DNA from: Clostridia bacterium
GTDB taxonomy: Bacteria > Bacillota > Clostridia > Oscillospirales > CAG-272
Direction of reading: 5' to 3'
Assembly: GCA_900754175.1 (NCBI GenBank)
Contig: CAAEBS010000047.1
Coordinates: forward strand, 1 to 19,753
DNA: 19,753 nt
Positions 8,339-15,347 of this stretch are shown in pieces. The notes under the pieces were generated by a model. The model had not been told where the DNA came from and searched no databases. It worked only from the letters and a program-made list of their open reading frames with translations. Positions within the stretch are counted from its first letter, which is position 1; each line of letters starts with the position of its first letter. Position numbers and translations under genes: made by a program.

Positions 8339-9358
8339 ATGAAAACCGTATGTTTCGGTGAGCTGATGCTCCGGCTTGCCCCCGAGGGTTATACCCGCTT
8401 TGTCCAGGCAGATTCGTTCGGCGCCACCTACGGCGGCGGAGAGGCAAACGTTGCCGTTTCTCTGGCAAACTTCGGCACCGACGCCAGATACATCACAAAG
8501 CTTCCTGCCAATGAGATCGGTCAGGCGGCTGTCAATTCCCTGCGCCGCTACGGCGTGGACACCACGGGCATCGTAAGAGGCGGTCCCCGGGTGGGCATTT
8601 ATTTCCTGGAAAAGGGCGCTTCCCAAAGACCTTCCAAGGTAGTTTACGACCGTGCCGGTTCGTCCATCGCACTGGCTGACGCCGCCGACTTCGACTGGAA
8701 GAAGCTTCTGGAGGGCGCTACCTGGTTCCACTTCACCGGAATCACCCCCGCTCTCGGCGACAACGTGGCAAAGATCACGCTGGAGGCGGTCAGAACCGCA
8801 AAGGAAATGGGTCTCACCGTTTCCTGCGACCTCAACTACCGCAAAAACCTCTGGTCCCGCCAGAAGGCAAGCGAGGTCATGGCACAGCTGATGCCGTACG
8901 TGGACGTCTGCATTGCCAACGAGGAGGATGCCGGCGACGTGTTCGACATTCACGCCGACGCCACCGACATCACCGGCGGCAAGCTCTCCCACGAGGGCTA
9001 CATCAGCGTTGCCCGCAAGCTGACCGAGCGCTTTGGCTTCTCCAAGGTCGCCATTACCCTGCGGGAAAGCATTTCCGCCTCCGACAACAACTGGGCGGCT
9101 ATGCTGTACAGCGGCGGTGAGGCTGTGTTCTCCAAGAAATATCCGGTTCACATCGTAGACCGTGTGGGCGGCGGAGACAGCTTTGGCGCCGGACTGATCT
9201 ACGGTGTGCAGTCGGGTATGTCCGACAAGGACGCTCTGGAATTTGCGGTTGCGGCAAGCTGCCTGAAGCACACGATTGAGGGCGACTACAACCAGGTCAC
9301 CGTGGACGAGGTCAAAAAGCTCGCCGGCGGCGACGGAAGCGGAAGAGTCCAGAGATAA
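8339..9358 (+). CDS. kdgK: PfkB-family sugar kinase, probably 2-keto-3-deoxygluconate kinase
   Basis: The 339-residue ribokinase/PfkB protein has the N-terminal substrate-side motif YGGGEANVAVSLANFG (about 31-46). The C-terminal signature DRVGGGDSFGAGLIYG (about 274-289) carries the catalytic base Asp280 and an anion-hole glycine stretch. CDLNYRKNLWS (about 163-173) is typical of KDG kinases rather than fructokinases. It would phosphorylate KDG at O6 with ATP, feeding the aldolase encoded immediately upstream. GGAGGA precedes the ATG by about 12 bases. The neighbouring aldolase is the main support for substrate; a related 2-keto-3-deoxy sugar acid cannot be excluded. A terminator follows within about 25 bp. 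Confidence 0.85.
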   Translation: MKTVCFGELMLRLAPEGYTRFVQADSFGATYGGGEANVAVSLANFGTDARYITKLPANEIGQAAVNSLRRYGVDTTGIVRGGPRVGIYFLEKGASQRPSKVVYDRAGSSIALADAADFDWKKLLEGATWFHFTGITPALGDNVAKITLEAVRTAKEMGLTVSCDLNYRKNLWSRQKASEVMAQLMPYVDVCIANEEDAGDVFDIHADATDITGGKLSHEGYISVARKLTERFGFSKVAITLRESISASDNNWAAMLYSGGEAVFSKKYPVHIVDRVGGGDSFGAGLIYGVQSGMSDKDALEFAVAASCLKHTIEGDYNQVTVDEVKKLAGGDGSGRVQR

Positions 9359-9380
9359 CAGAATCAAACAGAGGGATCAA

Positions 9381-9424
9381 GGAAGACACCCTTCGCAAGA
9401 GGTGTTTTCCCTGTTCCCTTTTTT
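9381..9424 (+). terminator. Intrinsic terminator of the rfbH-eda-kdgK cluster
   Basis: GGAAGACACC (9381-9390) pairs with GGTGTTTTCC (9401-9410), 10 bp with one G-T wobble and a 10-base loop. The stem may extend through AGGGA/TCCCT. A run of six T follows from 9419. The rest of the gap to the dapF promoter (about 9425-9552) is AT-rich, and I see no gene or structured element in it. Confidence 0.75.
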
Positions 9425-9552
9425 CATTTTCAGGAAGCATTTTACAAGCGCCGTGCGGTTCTTGTTCCGTATATGGATCGCATAAAAATCCATAATATTC
9501 AAGTGCTTCGCCGATTGTTTTTAATAAAAATACAAAAAGCGTTATTTTTCAC

Positions 9553-9581
9553 TTGACAAGCCCCGCCCTGCGTGATAAAAT
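9553..9581 (+). promoter_or_regulatory. Sigma-70/SigA promoter of dapF-dapL
   Basis: TTGACA at 9553-9558, a 17-base spacer, and TAAAAT at 9576-9581, about 40 bases before the dapF ATG. The leader is too short for a lysine riboswitch. Confidence 0.75.
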
Positions 9582-9620
9582 GACACCATAAAAAATCTGA
9601 AGAAAGTACGGAAAAATGCC

Positions 9621-10478
9621 ATGAAACCAATTGCTTTTACCAAAATGCACGGCATCGGAAACGACTATATTTACATCGACTGCTTTGGGGGACTGCCCGC
9701 CGACCCCGGACGGCTGGCACAGGAAATGTCCCCGAGGCATTTCTCGGTCGGCGCTGACGGCGTGGTGCTGATCTGCCCCTCCGACTGCGCCGACGCCCGG
9801 ATGCGGATGTTCAATGCGGACGGAAGCGAGGGAAAAATGTGCGGAAACGCTATCCGTTGCGTGGGCAAATACCTTTACGACCACGGCATCTGCCAAAAGA
9901 AAGAGCTTGACATTGAAACGGCGTCCGGCATCAAGCACCTTACGCTTTTCACCGAGAGCAAGCGGGTAACCCGTGTCAGCGTGGATATGGGATACGCCGA
10001 TTTCACCCCGCAGAACATCCCGGTGCTGACCGACAAGCCGGCGGTGGATCTGCCGGTGGAGGTTGCGGGAAAAACTTATTTTCTGACCTGTGTTTCCATG
10101 GGAAACCCCCACGCCGTCACCTTTCTGGACGGGGTGGAGGAGCTGGACCTGCCCCGCATCGGTCCGCTTTTTGAATCGCATCCCCTGTTCCCCGAGCGGG
10201 TCAATACCGAGTTTGTCCGGGTCATCGACCGCCGCTGTGTGCAGATGCGGGTGTGGGAGCGTGGCTCGGGCGAGACCTACGCCTGCGGGACCGGCGCCTG
10301 CGCCACGGTTGCCGCCGGTGTGAAAAAAGGAATTCTTGACGCCGGCGTGCCGGTATGCGTGCGCCTGATCGGCGGCGAGCTGTCTATCGTCTGCACGGAG
10401 GATTTTCACATCACCATGTGCGGCGGCGCCAAAAAAGTATACGAAGGAGTGTATGAAGATGAAGATTCGGCTGAATGA
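9621..10478 (+). CDS. dapF: Diaminopimelate epimerase
   Basis: A PLP-independent epimerase converting LL- to meso-2,6-diaminopimelate, used for lysine and peptidoglycan. The 285-residue length is normal. The two catalytic cysteines are in MCGNAIRC (Cys74) and ACGTGACATVA (Cys222). The N-terminal FTKMHGIGNDYIYID and the MGNPHAV motif near residue 160 are family hallmarks. A consensus promoter lies just upstream. The last 20-26 bases overlap dapL, so the two are translationally coupled and carry out consecutive steps. Confidence 0.96.
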   Translation: MKPIAFTKMHGIGNDYIYIDCFGGLPADPGRLAQEMSPRHFSVGADGVVLICPSDCADARMRMFNADGSEGKMCGNAIRCVGKYLYDHGICQKKELDIETASGIKHLTLFTESKRVTRVSVDMGYADFTPQNIPVLTDKPAVDLPVEVAGKTYFLTCVSMGNPHAVTFLDGVEELDLPRIGPLFESHPLFPERVNTEFVRVIDRRCVQMRVWERGSGETYACGTGACATVAAGVKKGILDAGVPVCVRLIGGELSIVCTEDFHITMCGGAKKVYEGVYEDEDSAE

Positions 10479-11652
10479 AAACTTTTCCAACCTCAAGGAA
10501 AGCTACCTGTTTTCCGACATTGCCAAGCGGATCCGTGCGTATTCGGCGGAGCATCCGGAAAAAGCCGGGCGGCTGATCCGTCTGGGCATCGGCGACGTGA
10601 CCCTGCCCCTGACCCCCACCGTCATTGCCGCCATGCACCGGGCAACCGATGAAATGGCAGACAAATCGACCTTCCGGGGCTATGCGCCCGAATACGGCTA
10701 CGACTTTCTCCGGCAGGCGATCGCCGACCACTACGCCACCCTCGGCGCCGAAATTTCCCCCGCCGAGATTTTTGCCGGTGACGGCGCCAAGAGCGACCTT
10801 GGCAACCTCGTGGATATTCTCGGTGACAACGAGATCCTGATCCCCGACCCGGTCTATCCGGTGTACATGGACAGCAACCTGATGAGCGGCAGGCACATCA
10901 CCTTTCTGCCCGCCGATGCGCAGAACCGCTATCTTCCCCTCCCCGACCGCAAAACGCTTACCGGCGAGGGCTACGTCATCTATCTCTGCTCCCCCAACAA
11001 CCCGACCGGTGCGGTCTACGACAGGGAGGGTCTGCGTGCGTGGGTGAACTTTGCCTGCGAAACCGGCTCACTGATCATTTTCGATTCGGCATACGAGGCG
11101 TATATCCGGGACGATTCCCCGCACACCATCTTTACCGTGGAGGGCGCACGGGAATGTGCCGTGGAAGTCTGCAGTCTTTCCAAATCCGCCGGCTTTACCG
11201 GGACCCGGTGCGGCTGGACGGTCATCCCTGCCGGGCTGAAAGCGGGCGACACGCCGCTGTGCAGAATGTGGGAGCGCCGCCAGGCGACCAAATTCAACGG
11301 GATTCCTTACGTCGTACAGCGTGCCGCCGAAGCGGCGCTCTCCCCCGAGGGCTGGAAAGAGAACATGGAATCGGTATCTTATTACATGGAAAACGCCCGG
11401 ATGCTCGCCGACCTCCTGCAGGAAAAAGGCATTGAGTTCACCGGCGGCATCTCCTCCCCCTACCTGTGGCTCCGTTGTCCGTGGGGACTCTCCTCGTGGG
11501 ACTTTTTCGACCGTCTGCTGCAGGACGTTCAGATCGTCGGAACCCCCGGCGAGGGCTTTGGCGAACACGGAAAGGGCTATTTCCGCCTGACCGCTTTCGG
11601 AAGCCGTGAAAACACCCGGGAAGCAGTGCGCCGCCTGCGGGAGTGGCTTTAA
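10459..11652 (+). CDS. dapL: LL-diaminopimelate aminotransferase
   Basis: A fold-type I PLP aminotransferase that makes LL-diaminopimelate from tetrahydrodipicolinate and glutamate in one step, bypassing the succinylase and acetylase branches. The N-terminus NENFSNLKESYLFSDIAKR matches DapL. Other motifs are RLGIGDVTLPL near 41, SPNNPTGAVY near 178, and SLSKSAGFTGTRCGW with PLP-binding Lys242. I chose the ATG at 10459 (397 residues) because AAGGAG at 10444-10449 is 9 bases away. An in-frame ATG at 10453 is only 3 bases from it and would add two residues. The gene overlaps the end of dapF; together they complete the aminotransferase pathway typical of clostridia. No clear terminator follows. 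Confidence 0.95.
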   Translation: MKIRLNENFSNLKESYLFSDIAKRIRAYSAEHPEKAGRLIRLGIGDVTLPLTPTVIAAMHRATDEMADKSTFRGYAPEYGYDFLRQAIADHYATLGAEISPAEIFAGDGAKSDLGNLVDILGDNEILIPDPVYPVYMDSNLMSGRHITFLPADAQNRYLPLPDRKTLTGEGYVIYLCSPNNPTGAVYDREGLRAWVNFACETGSLIIFDSAYEAYIRDDSPHTIFTVEGARECAVEVCSLSKSAGFTGTRCGWTVIPAGLKAGDTPLCRMWERRQATKFNGIPYVVQRAAEAALSPEGWKENMESVSYYMENARMLADLLQEKGIEFTGGISSPYLWLRCPWGLSSWDFFDRLLQDVQIVGTPGEGFGEHGKGYFRLTAFGSRENTREAVRRLREWL

Positions 11653-11690
11653 AAAATCCCCTTGCCGCCGTCGCTTTTTGAGCGAATTTC

Positions 11691-11719
11691 TTGACAAATC
11701 CTCCCTGCCGTGCTATAAT
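11691..11719 (+). promoter_or_regulatory. Perfect consensus promoter of SGNH hydrolase copy 1
   Basis: TTGACA at 11691-11696, a 17-base spacer and TATAAT at 11714-11719. The upstream GCGAATTTC and the CGTGC before the -10 are repeated in the promoter of the second hydrolase gene. The leader to the ATG is about 96 bases and can form CCTGCCGA/TCGGCGGG pairing just before the ribosome site AAAGGAG. Confidence 0.85.
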
Positions 11720-11815
11720 ACAGAAAACGACCGGAAGCCTTCGGGCATCTGACAAAATTCCTGCCGATCCGACCTTGTTTTTGTCACCTCGGCGGGCACA
11801 GCAAAGGAGAAAACC

Positions 11816-12496
11816 ATGAAACTTGAGGGAAAGATCATTGACTTTCTGGGAGACAGCATTACCGAGGGCATAGGGGTCTCCGACCGTGCCGCAAACCGTT
11901 ACGACAACGTGATACTGCGGGAATACAGGCTTGCCGCCGTTCACAACTACGGCATCGGCGGCACCCGGATCGCCCACCAGAGCGTGCCGAGCGCCGAGCC
12001 ACGGTACGATCTCTGCTTCTGCGGCAGAGTTTACGATATCAGCCGGAGCGCCGACATCGTGGTGGTTTTCGGCGGTATCAACGACTACATTCACGGCGAC
12101 GCACCGGTGGGAAGCATGGACGACACCACACCCGCAACCTTTCACGGCGGCGTGTACTTTCTGATGAATTATCTGAAGAAAGAATTCAAAGACAAAGGAA
12201 AGACGGTCGTGTTTGTTTCCCCTGCCCACTGTTGCTTCTCGGACATCACCGACGACAAGCCCTCCCCCCGTGCCTGCAAAAAGCCGGACGCCATGCCTGT
12301 GGTCGGATACGTGGACGTCATCAAAGAAACGGCAAAGCAGTTTGATATCCCGGTGCTCGACCTCTACCGCAATCTGCCGCTGGATCCCAACGATCCCGGG
12401 ATCCGGCAAAAATATACCTCAGACGGTCTGCACTTCAACGACGCCGGGCATCACATCCTTGCCCGCACCATCGGGGATTTTCTGCTTTCCCTCTGA
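11816..12496 (+). CDS. SGNH/GDSL-family hydrolase, copy 1
   Basis: A 226-residue esterase-fold protein without signal peptide, so probably cytosolic. The SGNH blocks are all visible: GDSIT with nucleophile Ser14, the block II glycine in YGIGGTRI (about 45-52), GGIND with Asn89 (86-90), and the catalytic pair Asp203/His206 in SDGLHFNDAGH. These proteins hydrolyse or transfer ester-linked acyl groups, for example on sugars or lipids; the substrate cannot be read from the sequence. It has its own consensus promoter, and AAAGGAG precedes the ATG. A near-twin follows directly, and most differences cluster at about 140-165, possibly near the substrate pocket. Confidence 0.85.
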   Translation: MKLEGKIIDFLGDSITEGIGVSDRAANRYDNVILREYRLAAVHNYGIGGTRIAHQSVPSAEPRYDLCFCGRVYDISRSADIVVVFGGINDYIHGDAPVGSMDDTTPATFHGGVYFLMNYLKKEFKDKGKTVVFVSPAHCCFSDITDDKPSPRACKKPDAMPVVGYVDVIKETAKQFDIPVLDLYRNLPLDPNDPGIRQKYTSDGLHFNDAGHHILARTIGDFLLSL

Positions 12497-12540
12497 TCGC
12501 CTGCCAACTGCGGAAAACACCCTTTTTCCGGGCGAATTTC

Positions 12541-12569
12541 TTGACAAAATACCCATTGCGTGCTATAAT
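12541..12569 (+). promoter_or_regulatory. Perfect consensus promoter of SGNH hydrolase copy 2 (and probably ilvE)
   Basis: TTGACA at 12541-12546, a 17-base spacer and TATAAT at 12564-12569. It is a duplicate of the promoter at 11691 with the same flanking GCGAATTTC. No promoter is visible between the second hydrolase gene and ilvE, which are 27 bp apart, so this promoter probably serves both. Confidence 0.85.
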
Positions 12570-12578
12570 ACAAGAGAC

Positions 12579-12594
12579 GTCGGAACGTTCCGAC
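12579..12594 (+). promoter_or_regulatory. Perfect 16-bp palindrome at the expected transcription start of SGNH copy 2
   Basis: GTCGGAACGTTCCGAC is fully self-complementary and begins 10 bases after the -10 box, a classic repressor position. The equivalent part of copy 1 (about 11731-11745) retains only a degenerate dyad. No cognate regulator is adjacent. Confidence 0.45.
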
Positions 12595-12647
12595 CCTATC
12601 GACAAAAATTTTCTGCCCCTCCGGCAGAGTACAGGAAAGAGAGAATT

Positions 12648-13328
12648 ATGGAACTCAAGGGAAAGATCATTGACTTTTTGGGCGACAGCATTACCGAGGG
12701 CGTGGGCGTTGCCGACCGTGCCGCAAACCGCTTTGACCACGTGATACTGCGGGAGTACGGACTTGCCGCCGTTCACAACTACGGCGTGGGCGGGACCCGC
12801 ATTGCGCACCAGAGCGTGCCGAGCGAAAAACCCAGACATGACCTCTGCTTCTGCGGCAGAGTATACGACATCAGCCGGGAAGCCGATATCGTGGTGGTAT
12901 ACGGCGGCGTCAACGACTACATTCACGGCGACGCACCGATCGGAAAAATGGGCGATACCACACCCGCAACCTTCCACGGCGGCGTGTACTTTCTGATGGA
13001 CTATCTGACGAAAGAATTCAAAGCCAAGGGAAAAACGGTCGTGTTCATCACACCTGCACACTGCTACCTGCACGGCGTGTCGGACGCAGTCCCCTCTCCC
13101 CGTGCCTGCAAAAAGCCGGACGCCATGCCGCTTGCCGGATACGGAGACATCATCAAGGAAACCGCAAAGCAGTTTGACATTCCGGTGCTGGACTTCTACC
13201 ACGACCTGCCCCTCGACCCTCATGACCCCGAAATCAAACAAAAATACACCGCAGACGGTCTGCACTTCAATGACGCAGGGCATCAGGTTCTTGCCCACAC
13301 CATCGGAGACTTTCTGCTTTCTCTTTAA
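12648..13328 (+). CDS. SGNH/GDSL-family hydrolase, copy 2
   Basis: A second 226-residue SGNH hydrolase, about 80% identical to the preceding gene. It retains GDSIT with Ser14, YGVGGTRI, GGVND with Asn89, and DGLHFNDAGH with Asp203/His206, so both copies look active. The frame is open upstream into copy 1, but the start at 12648 is fixed by the homologous N-terminus of copy 1 and by its own promoter and purine-rich AGGAAAGAGAG upstream. There is no signal peptide. Residues 140-165 again differ most from copy 1 (CYLHGVSDAV here, CCFSDITDDK there). ilvE follows after 27 bp. Confidence 0.85.
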   Translation: MELKGKIIDFLGDSITEGVGVADRAANRFDHVILREYGLAAVHNYGVGGTRIAHQSVPSEKPRHDLCFCGRVYDISREADIVVVYGGVNDYIHGDAPIGKMGDTTPATFHGGVYFLMDYLTKEFKAKGKTVVFITPAHCYLHGVSDAVPSPRACKKPDAMPLAGYGDIIKETAKQFDIPVLDFYHDLPLDPHDPEIKQKYTADGLHFNDAGHQVLAHTIGDFLLSL

Positions 13329-13355
13329 AAATCCGCAAAAGAAAGGAAAAAAGAA

Positions 13356-14417
13356 ATGGAAATCCGTATAGAAAAAACAAAAACGCCGGCGCAGAAGCCG
13401 GATCCCGCTACCCTCGGTTTCGGTAAGATCTTTACCGACCATATGTTCATGATGGATTACAGCCGGGAGGAGGGCTGGCACGACGCCCGCATCATTCCCT
13501 TTGCCAATCTGTCGCTTCACCCCGCCTCCACCGTGCTTCATTACGGCTCCGAGATCTTTGAGGGGCTGAAAGCCTACCGCCGTGCGGACGGCAGAGTACA
13601 GCTCTTCCGCCCGATGGAAAATATCCGCCGGATGAACCGCTCCGCCGAGCGTCTGTGCCTGCCGCAGATCCCCGAGGAGGATGCGCTGAACGCCCTGGTG
13701 ACCTTTGTCCGCTGTGAGCAGGACTGGACGCCCTCCGCTCCCGGCACCTCGCTGTACCTCCGCCCGTTCATGTTCGGAAACGACGAGTCCCTTGGCGTGC
13801 ACGCCGTGCACAACGCCACTTTCGTTATCATCGCCTCCCCCGTGGGAAGCTACTATAAAGAGGGTATCAACCCGGTAAAGATCATGATCGAGGATCAGGA
13901 CGTCCGTGCCGTCCGTGGCGGCACCGGCTACGCAAAGTGCGGCGGAAACTACGCCGCAAGCAACCGTGCCGGAGAGCGTGCGGAAGAAAAAGGCTACTCC
14001 CAGGTTCTGTGGCTGGACGGTGTGGAACGCAAATATATTGAGGAAGTGGGCGCCATGAACGTGATGTTCCGCTTCGGCGATGAGATCATGACCCCGAAGC
14101 TGACCGGCTCTATCCTGCCCGGCATCACCCGGATGTCCTGCATTGAGCTGCTGCGCAAGGAGGGATATACCGTCAACGAGCGCCTGCTGAGCGTGGACGA
14201 GCTGAGCCGCTCCATGACCGAAGGCACGCTGACCGAGGCATGGGGATGCGGCACCGCCGCCGTGGTATCGCCCATCGGCGAGCTTTGCTACAAGGACCAC
14301 AAGTACACGGTAAACGGTGGCAGGATCGGTGAGATCACCCAGCATCTCTACGACACGCTGATCGGCATCCAGTGGGGCAAGATCGACGATCCCTTCGGCT
14401 GGACCTATCTGATCTGA
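13356..14417 (+). CDS. ilvE: Branched-chain amino acid aminotransferase
   Basis: A fold-type IV PLP enzyme that interconverts Leu/Ile/Val and their 2-oxoacids with 2-oxoglutarate/glutamate. The 353-residue length fits the longer IlvE subgroup. Motifs are LHYGSEIFEGLKAYR (about 61-75), LYLRPFMFG near 134, the PLP lysine Lys194 in GTGYAKCGGNYAAS, the cofactor-site Glu in KYIEEVGAMN, and EAWGCGTAAVVSPIG near the C-terminus. The ribosome site AAAGAAAGG precedes the ATG. It is probably read from the SGNH copy 2 promoter. The thiamine enzyme at 5845 is far off in a different transcript and need not belong to the same pathway. Confidence 0.95.
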   Translation: MEIRIEKTKTPAQKPDPATLGFGKIFTDHMFMMDYSREEGWHDARIIPFANLSLHPASTVLHYGSEIFEGLKAYRRADGRVQLFRPMENIRRMNRSAERLCLPQIPEEDALNALVTFVRCEQDWTPSAPGTSLYLRPFMFGNDESLGVHAVHNATFVIIASPVGSYYKEGINPVKIMIEDQDVRAVRGGTGYAKCGGNYAASNRAGERAEEKGYSQVLWLDGVERKYIEEVGAMNVMFRFGDEIMTPKLTGSILPGITRMSCIELLRKEGYTVNERLLSVDELSRSMTEGTLTEAWGCGTAAVVSPIGELCYKDHKYTVNGGRIGEITQHLYDTLIGIQWGKIDDPFGWTYLI

Positions 14418-14431
14418 AAAACAAATATGAC

Positions 14432-14466
14432 AAAAGCGGTTGCCGCAGATGCGGCAACCGCTTTTT
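14432..14466 (+). terminator. Strong bidirectional terminator between ilvE and the convergent minus-strand operon
   Basis: A perfect hairpin: GCGGTTGCCGC, loop AGAT, GCGGCAACCGC. It is flanked by AAAA on the left (from 14432) and TTTTT on the right (14462-14466), giving a 15-bp stem overall. Because the arms carry A and T tracts it should stop transcription in both directions. The minus-strand operon ends at 14490. Confidence 0.92.
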
Positions 14467-14489
14467 GTTTGGAGATTCAAAGGAAAAGT

Positions 14490-14693
14490 TCAAAGCTTTT
14501 CAAAGACTACCGTCTGCGCTTTCAGCGAGATCTTTCCCACCCGGTAGCCGTATTCCGTCAGCTCCTTTTTGTACATCAGAAAGGAATGATCCACCGACAC
14601 GCCGGCAATTTCGTTTATCCGGTCAAACGTCAGACAGATACCGTCGCCTCCGTTCTCCCCGATCCATTTCCAAAGGGTGTCGTACTTGCTCAT
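14490..14693 (-). CDS. Small uncharacterised protein, 67 residues
   Basis: It begins MSKYDTLWKWIGENGGDG and ends in a beta-like segment KAQTVVFEKL. It has no signal peptide or membrane segment. The pattern of an N-terminal helix, a TFDRINEIAGV helix and a basic C-terminal strand recalls a small uncharacterised domain family (I think DUF7662), but I am not certain. The ATG overlaps the TGA of the acetyltransferase gene as ATGA, with GGAG upstream, so it is translationally coupled and the last gene of the TetR-led operon. A longer in-frame start at 14768 lies deep inside the upstream gene and is not preferred. Confidence 0.65.
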   Translation of the reverse strand: MSKYDTLWKWIGENGGDGICLTFDRINEIAGVSVDHSFLMYKKELTEYGYRVGKISLKAQTVVFEKL

Positions 14694-15316
14694 TTCTCCA
14701 GCTCCTTTATCCTTCCCGCCTGAATCGCCGCAAGATTGCGTGCAATCTTTTCCGGCTCCCAGTCCCACCAGCGCAAAGCCTCAAGTGCGGAAACCGTGTC
14801 GTCGTCAAAACGCCGGCGGATGGGCTTTGCCGGAACACCGCCGACAATGGTGTACGGCGGGACGTCTTTCGTCACCACGGCACGGGTGCCGATAATGGCG
14901 CCGTTCCCGATCGTTACGCCGGAAAGGATCACCGCCTCATAGCCGATCCAGACGTCGTTTCCGATCACGATATCGCCCTTGTTGTCCCACGCTTCGGTGA
15001 TATGTCCGGCATCCAGCCCCCATTCCTCAAAAAAGATAGGAAAGGGATAGGTGGAAAGCGAGTGCAGGGTATGGTTTCCGCTGGTAAAGAGGAATTTTGC
15101 GCCGCAGGCGATCGAGCAGAATCTGCCGATCTTCAGCCGGTCGCCGTTCACCGGATAGTGGTACAGCACGTTGTTGCGCTCAAAATCCCTGGGATCGTGG
15201 GCGAAATCGTTATAGATCGTGAATTCCCCTACCTCAAGATTCGGTCCGCTCACGACGTTTTTCAGATACACCGTCTGGGTATCGCCCGTCCGTGGGTAAA
15301 TTTTCTTTGGATCCAT
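14690..15316 (-). CDS. Vat/CatB-type xenobiotic O-acetyltransferase (left-handed beta-helix)
   Basis: A 208-residue hexapeptide-repeat acetyltransferase that would use acetyl-CoA to acetylate a hydroxyl. The N-terminal half (VLYHYPVNGDRLKIGRFCS, about 50-68) and GNHTLHSLSTYPF with His82 match streptogramin A acetyltransferases, where the equivalent His is the catalytic base. IVIGNDVWIGYEAVILSGV and the repeats to VPAKPIRRRFDDDT form the beta-helix and CoA site. The C-terminal LRWWDWEPEKIARN is also family-typical. Resistance to streptogramin A or chloramphenicol is possible, but many chromosomal relatives have unknown substrates. AAAGGAG precedes the ATG. It sits in an operon led by a TetR repressor, which fits an inducible detoxification gene. 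Confidence 0.85.
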   Translation of the reverse strand: MDPKKIYPRTGDTQTVYLKNVVSGPNLEVGEFTIYNDFAHDPRDFERNNVLYHYPVNGDRLKIGRFCSIACGAKFLFTSGNHTLHSLSTYPFPIFFEEWGLDAGHITEAWDNKGDIVIGNDVWIGYEAVILSGVTIGNGAIIGTRAVVTKDVPPYTIVGGVPAKPIRRRFDDDTVSALEALRWWDWEPEKIARNLAAIQAGRIKELEK

Positions 15317-15347
15317 AATATCATCTCCTTTTTATTCCGTGCGCCGG

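Larger units (their letters stand above)
11682..13328 (+). repeat. Tandem duplication of a promoter plus SGNH hydrolase gene (two units, about 840 bp apart)
   Basis: Unit 1 runs from about 11682 to 12496 and unit 2 from about 12532 to 13328. Both open with GCGAATTTCTTGACAAA and keep the same -10 neighbourhood. Both then encode a 226-residue protein alignable without gaps. By hand I count about 44 differences in 226 residues, roughly 80% identity. The promoters are 850 bp apart and the genes 832 bp apart, so the leaders have diverged by small length changes. Confidence 0.9.

Noticed and set aside
9582..9620. Lysine riboswitch before dapF
   Set aside because: The promoter-to-ATG leader is only about 40 bases, far too short for a lysine riboswitch.
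12213..13328. 371-residue frame joining the end of SGNH copy 1 to copy 2
   Set aside because: The first 145 residues are an out-of-frame reading of copy 1, and the promoter for copy 2 lies inside that stretch. The real start is 12648.
5845..14417. Acetolactate synthase plus IlvE as one branched-chain amino-acid operon
   Set aside because: The two genes are 5.7 kb apart, in different transcripts, with a terminator and the dap genes between, and without ilvN, ilvC or ilvD.
12435..14480. 681-residue minus-strand frame opposite the SGNH copy 2 and ilvE genes
   Set aside because: It is the antisense of two well-supported genes and crosses a terminator; long antisense frames are common in GC-biased DNA.
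14490..14768. 92-residue version of the small protein starting at 14768
   Set aside because: The extra 25 residues are an out-of-frame reading of the acetyltransferase C-terminus; the ATGA overlap start at 14693 has a ribosome site.
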